64,000 nt of DNA from Cytospora piceicola (Eukaryota > Ascomycota > Sordariomycetes > Diaporthales > Cytosporaceae). Below the pieces are notes generated by a model, which saw only the letters and a program-made list of their open reading frames with translations, was not told the DNA's origin and did no database searches. The stretch is from contig JALQBC010000020.1 of NCBI GenBank assembly GCA_023375675.1, forward strand, positions 682,001-746,000, in the 5' to 3' direction. The position numbers and the translations under genes were made by a program. The first letter of the stretch is position 1. The number at the start of each line of letters is the position of its first letter. This document shows, piece by piece, positions 44,638 to 54,157 of the stretch.

Positions 44638-45268
44638 GGTGTGTTGTTGAGATAGCTGATGGGTAGGTTGACTGAAATGTTGATTGAACACAGAATATTC
44701 AGAGGTTGAATACCCTCGAGTTCAGTTGAAAGCCTAGCTTTTCAATGTCCTATAGGCGCAAATGAAGGACGCAACGAATGGGTTGGTGAGTAGGCCCTGA
44801 AGCTTTGTTCTGCTGACTGGGTCGTTACATCAGCTGAGGCGAAGCAGGATGAATGGCGACGGTGATGCTGGGACATGGAAGGAATGAAATTCGGACCTTG
44901 TCAGATCATGTTTGTCCAGATTTCAGTCTTAATTCTAGGCTTGAATATCAAAGACTTCAAAGATAAAGGGCCTTGATCAGATTGATGTGTCACCTCACTG
45001 TTTCAAGGAGGGTCTAAGGGTCCTCCCCATTCAAGGCGCAGCCTTGCAGAAGGGGTGAGGTGCCAATGTGGCCCCCCAAACGGTCCAGTGAAATCAGCCC
45101 TGTGGCGTCATCAAAACAGGGATGCAAAGACCTGGAAAGCTCAGCCTTGCACCCCTAAAATTCCACTTCCTTAACAACGACCAGCTCCAACATCAGGCCC
45201 CAAGCACACGCCCACGCGCCCGCCACAAATTCCCAAATCACGCCAGCCCAGCAGATCAATCCGTCAAA
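44638..45268. promoter_or_regulatory. Divergent region between SPP and cyclophilin genes
   Basis: 631 bp between two divergent starts. It must hold both promoters. No specific site is supported. Confidence 0.5.
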
Positions 45269-45849
45269 ATGGCAGCCAAAGATGTAATCCTCGAGACCTC
45301 CATGGTATGTGTCCACGGCCAGTCCAAATATAAGGCATCAAGTCAACTAACCTCCCTCGTCCCCCCCAGGGCACGATAACCCTCGAGCTCTACACCAGCC
45401 ACGCGCCCAAGACCACGACCAACTTCCTGACCCTCTGCGGGCGCGGCTACTACGACGCGACGCCCTTCCACCGCATCATCCCCGACTTCATGGTCCAGGG
45501 CGGCGACCCCACGGGCACGGGCCGCGGCGGCACCAGCATCTACGGCGAGAAGTTCGAGGACGAGATGCCCACCGTCGACGGCGGCTCGGCGCTGCAGCTG
45601 AAGCACACGGGCGCGGGTGTCCTGTCCATGGCCAACGCCGGCCCCAACACCAACGGCAGCCAGTTCTTCATCACCCTGGCCCCGGCGCCGTGGCTCGACG
45701 GGAAGCATACTATCTTTGGGAGGGTCAAGGCTGGCATGGGTGTGGTCAGGAGGATGGGGCACGTTAGGACGGATGCCGATGATAGGCCGACGGAGGAGGT
45801 CAAGATCCTACGCGCGAGGGTTGTTGAGGAGGGGGGAGATGAAGTTTGA
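45269..45849 (+). CDS. Peptidyl-prolyl isomerase, PPIL1-type cyclophilin
   Basis: Catalyses cis-trans isomerisation of proline peptide bonds; the PPIL1 family is spliceosome-associated. Exons: 45269-45304 (36 nt, [12 protein letters not shown]) and 45370-45849; intron GTATGT...CCCAG; 171 aa. Motifs: [19 protein letters not shown], the active-site Arg in [21 protein letters not shown] and [14 protein letters not shown]. The size and the [10 protein letters not shown] loop fit PPIL1 rather than cytosolic cyclophilin A. All expected catalytic residues are present. Confidence 0.94.
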
Positions 45850-47518
45850 ACGATGGGGGCCTTGTCTGAAGACTTTGGTTACGAATTATGAATGGAATGT
45901 TGTGGCGGACCTAGGGGCTTCGCTCACGCAGCCGGCTGTTTCGCCGAGTCTGTGAGAGGGGATTCGAGGGGCCATGCTGTCCCAGGACCTTGGGCGTTGC
46001 GGCGGCCCTGTGAGGAGCATAAGATGGGAACAAGAAAGGGGTCGGTTCCCACGGCTCTTGTCAGTCAGCCAGGCCACGATCACCTTCAGCCTTAATGCGT
46101 CGCCTCTCCAAGGCTTGAGGCAGGTTTCAATCATTGCCCAATGTCCGGAGTAGCCAGCGCCTATCCGCCACGATCCAGGGGCTCAGCTAAACCTGCTACA
46201 GCGCAGCGCGATGGCGTGGGGAAATTACGTATGTTCCGCGAGGAAGCTGTAAACTACTTAAGCATATACTCAAGAAATATCGGTTATCTGCAAGGAAGCA
46301 GCTAAAAGCAAGCATGCCGCTCACATGCTAAATACCTCCTATACCAGATTCTCAGTGTTGATATACCCGCAGCCATATCGTGATGTTATATGTGCGATCA
46401 TGCATCTCGGAACCTATGCCGGCATCTCCCCGAGTAGACGCGCCTACTTTGTAAGCGCTCTCCCAGGTTTCGGCTCACTCTCCTCCATTTGTCTCTTACC
46501 TCAGTGGCCTCGCCCGTTGCCAATCACTGTACTTGCTATGCCCGGCAAATGTCCTTGAAAGATGTGCCAAGCGGAAGACTCCAAGTGACACAAGGCTTGT
46601 ATTCCTGAATGTCAACACGATATACCTGTGATGCCTTCGTCTGGTATTCCATACCTAAATATCCACGGAAACTCTGATTCCCCCCTCAAACGCCTATTTG
46701 TAGTCACCTCAAGAACGCCGGCCACCTTCCCATATGCGATGTCGAAACGACCGATCGACCAACACCATGAAATGCAAATCAATACACAAAACACACTTAA
46801 TCTCCTCCCTCTTTCCCTGCTAACCCAACTACAACGCTATCCTAATCACGCCTCCTACATCCTGCGTACTCCCCCTCCACATCTGCCCCAGTCCCCAGCT
46901 CACAAGTCCATCTTTTCGGTTCAAAGTGGACAACCCAGGGCTCGAGGGCGCATCAGTGCATTGGAGGTGCGCCTTCTGACAGCGGTAGCATTAGACAAGC
47001 CGGCTGCAGTCCCTGCTGAATCTGTACCGCTCACAGTGATGTTTGCAACCCAATTTACAGTGTCGAGAGTGCGAGGATTTTTTTTTTCTCGATTCGAACT
47101 GCTTGTATCAATGATTATCCGAAGCAGAATCCTTTGCCCCTGGGTTAGTTGCTGACGCTGACACGCACGCCGCGCGACTCTGTAGGTATGCATAATCCTA
47201 ATCCTGGTCCTGGCTGAGCGTCTCCCACGACGACTACCATGATGATCGGAATGTTGAAGTCGATAGCGTTGCGGGCTTTGGTAGTCGACCGGGGAGAGGA
47301 CTTGTTTTCAAGGCATGAATTGATTCTAACCGCTTCGATTCATGTGCCTTCGAATGAGCATTTGCTATGCAATGAGTGGGCTGAAAGAGCTATGATCCTC
47401 TTTAAACCGTATATCAAAAAGCCCATCAGTTAAGGACTATGAAATCGTGCTGAGATAAGGAGCATTGCGGGTAGGACCCAGGGCTGGCTAGGGTATTCAA
47501 ACCCCCAGTGAAGCAACC
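45850..47518. other. Intergenic, no supported gene
   Basis: Contains random ORFs only, including a 175-codon one at 46628-47155 with no recognised domain. Nothing else is seen. Confidence 0.5.
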
Positions 47519-48807
47519 CTAAGAAGCATGTGGAGGATCTGAGAGGGTATCCGAAGACTCGTAGCCATCTGCCAGACTGCCGTTCTTGGGCTTCGGCGAA
47601 CCGTGAGGTGGTTTCGAGCCCAGCTTCAACTTCTTTGATGGCGATGGGTGCTTGGAATTGTTTTTCTTGGGCGCGACCTGGACCGTCGACTTCTTGTCTT
47701 CCTCGTCGTCGTCGTCGTCGAGCCTGGACTCCACGCTCAGAAATGAGCTCGCCTTGACGCCCCTCTCCTTATCCTTCTTGGGTTTGTTCTTTAGCAGGAT
47801 CTTGGTGGTAGTGGCCTTGGCCTTCTTGCTCTTTTTCTTGGGGTTGGTGACATCCGAGTCCTGGTCGTCGTCAAGGTCGTCGGCGTCACGGTCGCGCTTC
47901 CTCGGGCTGCCTGCCCGCGAACCGTTGAAGGGTGTTCCTTTCTGGCTCGACGGGGGAGTGGCATCCCCACCGACGCTGCTGCCGTTGGTGATCTTCTGCG
48001 AGGCGACACGGCTTGCGTTTCTGCCACTGTTGCCAATGCATGCTCCCATGTGGTTGTTCAGACGGGTGACCAAGATACACCGTTTGCACTTGCTGCAGGT
48101 CGCCGAGGGGAAGGACAGGACATTCGGTGGTCGCTGGCCATCTGGTGTGGGGGTCACGGTACCATCCACGCTCGGGTCCAACTTCCTCTCCATATCCTTC
48201 TTTTTCTTGCCCCGACCAGGGCCCGGGGCAACCCATGTCTGGCCGTAGATGTCGTATCCAGGCTTGTCAATGTAGGGGTGTTTCTTGCAGTAGATGACGC
48301 CGGGGTCAGGTTTGTGGGCGCCCCTGCCTTCTGTTGGGTGTAGTAGTCGAGGGAGGTGGCAGCGGGGGCACAGGATGTCCGTTGTCGTTTGCAGCGGGTT
48401 GCCCTTCAACAAGACCTTCCCGTCCTCGTAGATGGCTGCATCGGTCTCGGTTCGGACGTCGGGTTTGGAGTCGGGATCTGAGTTGTCGGCGGCGTCGGCG
48501 GCCAATTTCTCTACACGGATGGCGGCGGTATTTGCCCGGCGAACCTTCTCGTCGCGATGCACCTCAAGGACGAGATCGAAAATGACATTGTACAGAACGT
48601 CGTCGAGGACCTGGTGTGACTGGAGAAGGGTCAGATGTGCTCTCGAGCAGGACTATAGAGGGCTGAGAAAGCGAGCAGAATGGGATGCACATTTCTGCTG
48701 CATGGCGGCTGTTTCCCACTTACAATTCTCTCCAAGCCGCCGGCATCTTGATTAGCAACAATGACTCCAGCTCTTCCGGAGAAAGCGTCGAGCTTCACCT
48801 CGTCCAT
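47519..48807 (-). CDS. SAGA complex Sgf11-like zinc-finger protein
   Basis: Exons: 48807-48724 and 48619-47519; intron GTAAGT...CTCCAG; 394 aa. Residues about 30-48 (HQVLDDVLYNVIFDLVLEV) resemble the N-terminal helix of Sgf11, which binds Ubp8/Sus1 in the SAGA deubiquitinating module. There is a CPRCHLPRLLHP motif, then a C2HC finger CSKCKRCILVTRLNNHMGAC (C-x2-C, His, Cys) preceded by NVLSFPSATC. The C-terminus is long, Lys/Asp-rich and probably disordered, with nuclear-localisation-like basic stretches (NPKKKSKKAK). Expected role: removal of ubiquitin from histone H2B. The family assignment rests on motifs recalled from fungal homologues, so it is moderate. Confidence 0.6.
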
Positions 48808-49827
48808 GGTGAAGCGTCGAGACGGTTGTGGGCGCAAAAGGAGGGAGGGGGAGAGAGGGGGCCGAGTAGTTTGGTGTATGGTGGTGGTGTGTGTTGGTTG
48901 GTGTTGACGTGCGTCGCGGTCGTTTGTAACGTGGGATGGGTCTTTGTAAATTTACGTGAGTACTTAAGTAATTATCTAAATTAAATTTTGGGTTTTGGGA
49001 AGGCTGACAGAGAGCGCAGCCAACAGAGTGTAGTGACGCTCGACGGGAGCTGTAACTAACTGTAACAGCCTAGCGCGTCTAGGTGGCTTACAGGTATTCG
49101 CAGGTAGTCTACTGCACTAATTACTTGTCTGTGGTGCCAAGTTGCTGTATGTGCTGGAATGATGCAGCCTATTAAGTAGGTATTTAGATGGATGGAGGTG
49201 GTCGGGAAATCGGAGCCGAGTGCTATTATCTTTGCAGTCGGGCTACTGATGAATTTGCGTCCCGATCGTGTGTGTGTGGAGTGTGTGATACCGTATGTGT
49301 GATTATTGGGGTGTGTTTGTGTGTTGTGTGTGTGAAGAAAAAGTAACCTTCATTAATCCTCCCTTCGTTTGCAGGTTCCAAGGTTGCTAAAGGCTGTACC
49401 GTAGAAGGCTCCAACTGCCCAGGTGCTACTGCTGCCGCCGCTGTTCCTGGGGTACGGAGCTACCTACCTAAGATAGGTACCGCGGTACACTGATTTGGTA
49501 CACAGTTACTTAGGTACTTGTCGCGGCAGCTAAAGCAGCCGCCCCGCGATCTACTGTGTACTGTACCTAACGTTCTACTGTAGATCCCCTGAGGAACGGC
49601 AGGCACATGCGATCTTTCTCCCCTACCTAGATGCCCCCTTTGCTCCCCCCCTTCACTCGTTCAGAGGATTTCCACATGATAAGTGCCTCGTGCCTCGTGT
49701 CAACAGTACTGAATATCATGATTTCTATTATATGACACTATCAAGACCCCCAGAACTCCTAGACCCCCCTCTCCTTCCATCCTCGAAAACGATTGACTGC
49801 CCTGCACACCACGATCCGCTTCCAACC
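48808..49827. other. Intergenic, GT-rich microsatellite region
   Basis: Includes a TGTG-rich stretch (about 49267-49335) and a short CTACCTACCTAAGATAGGTAC-like palindrome (about 49459-49490). No gene is supported. Confidence 0.5.
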
Positions 49828-51087
49828 ATGTCGCGCGCGCAGCAGCCCTCGATCCTCTCCTTCTTTCAGCCCAACAGCAACAACAAGGGCAAGGAGCAGC
49901 CTCCGCCGTCAACATACTCTGCCCCTCCTCCGTCACGAGCACAACAACAAGCCGCATCCCCTCCTCCTCCTCCTCCACCTCCCCAGGCACCGCCGATCCC
50001 ACAGCCAACCGTCGCCGCGAAACCCACCACCACCACAACCACAACCACAACCAACCTCTCCCCTATTCCAGTCACGGCCCTCCCGCCCACGATACCAACC
50101 CCCCACCCGTCCGCGACCATCGTCCCCGTGACAGACGCCCACATCCCCGCCCTGCGGCGCATCAACGCCCTCCTCCTGCCCGTCAACTACACCGACTCCT
50201 TCTACAAGGCGATCCTCGACCCGGCCCAGTCGGGCCTCTTCAGCCGCGCCATCCTCTTCCGGGACGGCCCCGCGTCCTCCCCGGCCAAGGTCGTCGGCGG
50301 GCTCATCTGCCGCCTCGAGCCCAGCGCCTTCGACCCGGCCAGCGGCGCCTACTCCCCCGGCCTCGCCAGGCAGGCCGCCGGGTCCGTCGCCCCGCCGCCC
50401 GTGGGCCTCGGCCACGCGCTCTACGTCCAGAGCCTGGTGCTGCTCGCGCCGTACCGCGGGCTGGGGCTGGCCGCCGCCGCGGTCGAGGGCATCTTCGACG
50501 CCGTGCGGACCGTCGCGAGGGAGAGGCGCGGGAACGGGCTGGACATCAGGTGGGTGTACGCGCACGTCTGGACCGAGAACGAGGAGGGGCTGGCGTGGTA
50601 CAGGCGGCGCGGGTTCGAGAGGGACGTGAGGCTCGAGGGGTACTATTTCAAGCTGAAGCCCGGGAGCGCGTGGGTCGTCAAGAAGAGGGTGGACCTCGAC
50701 GGCGGGGACCAGCGCGCGGAGAACACGGCGCCGGGGCAACGGGCGGGTCATGCGAACGGTCGCGTTGCGCATGCCCAGCCTGGTGATATCCCTACGAGCG
50801 TGACCGCCGCTGCTGTGAACCTGCCAGGCTTCGCCTCAACAGCAACAACTGCTCCGCCCTCCGCCCGACCCTCTCTGCCCCCAAACTCACTCTCCTTCCA
50901 GAACAAGCGGGCCGACATGGAGTGGAACGACCTGCCCGAGGACATGGTCGCGACATCATCACGAAACAGCTCCCGGAGCAACCTGGTACCGCCGCCGACG
51001 GAGTCCGGGGCGGCCCCCAGGAGTAGCTCGGCGACCGGGCGCAAAAAGAAGGACAGGGCGTACCCGACCGCCGCGTTCGGCGCGTGA
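49828..51087 (+). CDS. Naa50/San-like N-acetyltransferase (GNAT) with N-terminal PIP-box match
   Basis: Single exon, 419 aa from the ATG at 49828; the longer frame to 49690 begins with implausible sequence. Residues 1-13 read MSRAQQPSILSFF, a perfect QxxIxxFF PIP box (PCNA binding). A Pro/Ala/Thr-rich linker (about 20-90) follows. The GNAT domain (about 95-295) has VNYTDSFYKAILDP, GLICRLEPSAF, LYVQSLVLLAPYRGLGLAAAA (the acetyl-CoA loop R/Q-x2-G-x-G/A) and YAHVWTENEEGLAWYRRRGF, all typical of Naa50. A disordered Ser/Pro-rich tail ends the protein. Naa50 acetylates N-terminal Met and is linked to sister chromatid cohesion. A PIP box would connect it to replication; this is inference. Confidence 0.88.
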   Translation: MSRAQQPSILSFFQPNSNNKGKEQPPPSTYSAPPPSRAQQQAASPPPPPPPPQAPPIPQPTVAAKPTTTTTTTTTNLSPIPVTALPPTIPTPHPSATIVPVTDAHIPALRRINALLLPVNYTDSFYKAILDPAQSGLFSRAILFRDGPASSPAKVVGGLICRLEPSAFDPASGAYSPGLARQAAGSVAPPPVGLGHALYVQSLVLLAPYRGLGLAAAAVEGIFDAVRTVARERRGNGLDIRWVYAHVWTENEEGLAWYRRRGFERDVRLEGYYFKLKPGSAWVVKKRVDLDGGDQRAENTAPGQRAGHANGRVAHAQPGDIPTSVTAAAVNLPGFASTATTAPPSARPSLPPNSLSFQNKRADMEWNDLPEDMVATSSRNSSRSNLVPPPTESGAAPRSSSATGRKKKDRAYPTAAFGA

Positions 51088-52212
51088 ACCGGTCCGACGA
51101 CTGGGGCGAGGACGACAAATAATGTTGATCGCTGTACTGTAGTTTTGCCCCCCGCATTCTGGGGGATTAAGGCGTAGGTTTTTGGATACATTAGACGGTT
51201 TTGGAAATCTGGGCAAAATATACGGCATACGGCATGACGAGGAGTTCATGAAGGGAATGCGAATGGTTGAGACGCGATGGAGGAGCTGTCATGGTCCACC
51301 GGCACAAGGCGCTCCCATTGTGCCGCTGAATCGGTGCTGATGACATCCTTCCTGCTGGCTGTGTACGAAATTGGAAACAAGATAGCATAATAAAACATAA
51401 TACTCGCATAGATAGAAAGTGAATCCAAAACAAACACCACACACCTAAGGCGCGTTGCCCGCTCGAGGAGACAAACCTAGTTCCTACCGCAATTAATGTT
51501 CAACATGCTGGCCATGTTGGCCAGGTCAAGGCTATACAGAGGTTCATAGGCTTTCTCTCTTTTCTCACGGGCGTGCTCGCATTGATGGCATGGGACCATG
51601 GGTGTACCTCGTTGCAAGGAGAGCAGCAACGTTCCGCGTTACTCACTTATACCTGACTGTAACAACATAACGGCCCATTGCTCCGTCATGCAATGCGGTA
51701 CAACAACGTACATGGATCCGAAATGGTACCGCCTATGCACTCAGATATACTTAGTAGCACACACGATACACAGCAGCAGCAACAGCTACAGTCCTGCTTA
51801 CACAGCAAACACCATGTACAAAGTAGGGACGAAGCAGGCTTGAGCAGGCAGGACTGAGGTGCAAGCAGGCGAGGGACTGATGCGTGAGAGCAAGCAGAAG
51901 ATTGATTTTCTCAGACCAAACTCCATCCATCATGGGTAACAGCTAATACATGATCATAAAAATACCATCCCAACCAACCAACCGACCAGACCCAAGTGCA
52001 GTGCAGTGCAGTGCAGTGCAGTGCGCAGCGCGCAGCCAGCGAAACAAACATTCAGCCAACGTTCGTGGTAGCATAAACAATCCCACCACCCCCCGCTCTC
52101 GGATGGAACCACCTAAAAGAACACCGGTCCCAGTTCCCCACAAATATATCGTATACAACAGAAGAAGGTTATAAAATGCGTTTCGCTAGTATGCAGGCAG
52201 CAGGCGCGCCCA
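51088..52212. other. Intergenic, with GTGCA array
   Basis: Contains a GTGCA tandem array (51996-52024) but no supported gene. Confidence 0.5.
51996..52024. repeat. GTGCA tandem repeat
   Basis: Five perfect copies of GTGCA plus a partial copy. Confidence 0.9.
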
Positions 52213-52371
52213 TCAAGACCGCGCCACAAAAGTCCTCCAGAGACCGGCAAAGTAGTCCCGCCGCCTCGTCACCAGGAGCGCCGTCGCCAGGCCCAGTCCG
52301 GCCCAGTGCCACGGCTGGACCTTGCGCAGGTACCAGTTGATTCCTCGGAAAGAAAGCGGGGATACGCGTTG
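52213..52371 (-). other. Alternative terminal exon of glucokinase encoding a hydrophobic tail
   Basis: An open segment of 52 codons plus TGA begins after TTACAG (acceptor at 52372-52377) and is in phase with the upstream glucokinase exon. A strong donor, CAG|GTAAGA, lies at 52503 in the glucokinase frame (after EFMDQ), with a TTAAT branch-like site, giving a 132-nt intron. The encoded tail has SFRGINWYLRKVQP, a hydrophobic core PWHWAGLGLATALLV, then TRRRDYFAGL, ending ARS. A basic-hydrophobic-basic tail looks like a tail anchor. It is also in frame if the upstream stop (TAA) is read through, 30 nt earlier. Confidence 0.55.
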
Positions 52372-52392
52372 CTGTAAGGACGCAAAAAGTGA

Positions 52393-54157
52393 TTAATATA
52401 CGGCGGTCTCGAGTCCGACGGGGACGGTGTTGGGAGGGGTCTCGACGGGGGTGGGGGGGTTCGCAGGAGTCGCAGCAGCTTTGGCCTGGGGGTCTGTTCT
52501 TACCTGGTCCATGAACTCGGGGGTGGGCTGCGCTTTCTCCATGCCTGTGGCGACGAGGGCGATGAGGGCAGCGCCGACGCCGGATCCGTCCTTCGCGATG
52601 CCGATGCGGATCTTGTCAGCGCCGGCCTCTCCGATGCCATCGATGGCACGGAGGGCATCGTAGATCATGTCACGGAAGTATGGGTAGTGCTCGACCAGAC
52701 TGCCGTCGACACCGATGTCGATGGGCTCGCCCTCCCATTCGGGATCGGTGAGCTTGCCGGTCTGGATCACGATGGCGGCGATGGCGACGGCCGAGAGACG
52801 CGCCGCACGTCGGCCAATGGACTCGGAGACAGCCTTGAAAGCCTGCGCGTCCTCCAATGAAGGGCTGTAGACCGCCAGCTGCTCCTCAAGCGCCTGGCGC
52901 AGGGTACCGAGATCGGGTGTGTTGTCGGCGGCGGCAATGGACATTATGGATGTGTCGACTCCCCACTGGGTGAAAATGCCAGAGGACTCGGCCACGGACG
53001 TTGTTGACTGCCAGTCGTTCTTGCTGGAGTTCTCGTCCTTGAAGAACTGGATCTTCTCGTTCTTCAGCATATCAACGATGCTCAATCGCAAGATCTCGCC
53101 CAGGAACATGCCAGACACGCGCTTCTCGAACATCTGGATACCGGGGTTGTTGCTGTCAATGTCCAGCTTGTGATCCCATGGCGTTCTTGGTAATACGTTG
53201 AGCTGGTTGTCGAAAGAGCCCCACTCCGTGTTTATCACCATATCTCCAGTCGACTCGTCAAACTCGCCCTGGACAGGCTTCTGGATGTTGGCGAGCTTCT
53301 CGACGTACGCTCCATTGGTGCCAGTGCCGAAAATAGCGCCCAGCACAGTTCCCTTCTTGCCAGGTGATGTGTAAGAACGTGCCATCAGGGTTCCGACCGT
53401 GTCGTTGACGAGCGCGGCCACCTTGACAGGCAGGTTAAGCTTGTCGATCTCGGTCTGCAGCAGCTCGCAGACGTCCTTGCCCACGGCGTCGGGGATGTCG
53501 AAGCCCTTTGTCCATCGTATCAGGATGCCCTTGTTGATGCCGATCTGCTGGACGGGGAAGCTGAATGTGAAGCCAAGGCGGAAGATCTCCTCGTCCTTGA
53601 AGCCCTCGGGGCTGCTGATTGTGAAGCGCCTCCTCGTGCGGTGCGAGAAGTGCGACTTGTGGTGTGTCCGCAGGAAGACCTCGATCTGTTTTGCCAGGAA
53701 GCTGAAGAGTTGCTGGGCGGTCTTGGCGGTCATGAGCTCCTTGGGGATGGCGACCTTGGAGTAGGTGAGGTTGAATGTGGTGTCGCCGTTCAATTGGATC
53801 GAGCAGACACGGAAGTTTGTGCCACCCAGGTCGACGGCGAGGTAGAGGCCCTGCGCGCATAATTAAGATCAGCTGTAGTCCTGGGGTGGGCGTGCGCGCG
53901 GTGTCGCGAAAATCTTACCTTCTCAGTGCCATTGGGAACACCGGTGACGTAGGTGGGGATCTGGCTCAAGCTGGTGCCATCCTTCTCCAGTCCGAGTTCT
54001 GCACGGAATTGATATGAGCTATGGTCAATTGGCGGTATTAGAGTCAACGGGGCAACATACCCATCTGGTCGAGGAACTCGCGCACGCCGCTGTTGAGTTC
54101 GGCATCGTTAAAGTCGAACGCATTCACGACGCGGTTGGTTTCTGAGGTGAGCCCCAT
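52393..54157 (-). CDS. Glucokinase (hexokinase family)
   Basis: Phosphorylates glucose with ATP in the cytosol, first step of glycolysis. Exons: 54157-54061 (MGLTSETNRVV), 53998-53919, 53850-52393; introns GTATGT...GTGCAG and GTAAGA...CGCAG; 544 aa. Motifs: LAVDLGGTNFRVCS (phosphate 1), ISSPEGFKDEEIFRLGFTFS, FPVQQIGINKGILIRWTKGF, VAALVNDTVGTLMARSY (catalytic Asp), GAIFGTGTNGAYVE and NTEWGSFDN, GVDGSLVEHYPYF, KDGSGVGAALIALVA. Sequence style fits fungal glucokinase GlkA rather than hexokinase. The C-terminus continues past the domain for about 40 residues (Pro/Ala-rich, ending LETAVY). An alternative last exon at 52371-52213 would replace these residues with a hydrophobic tail. Confidence 0.95.

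Noticed and set aside
46628..47155. 175-codon ORF in the gap downstream of the cyclophilin gene
   Set aside because: Composition looks non-coding and no domain was recognised.
52372..52401. A 30-nt intron (GTATAT...TTACAG) at the end of glucokinase
   Set aside because: Far too short for a spliceosomal intron in fungi; the 132-nt intron with donor GTAAGA at 52503 explains the same acceptor better.
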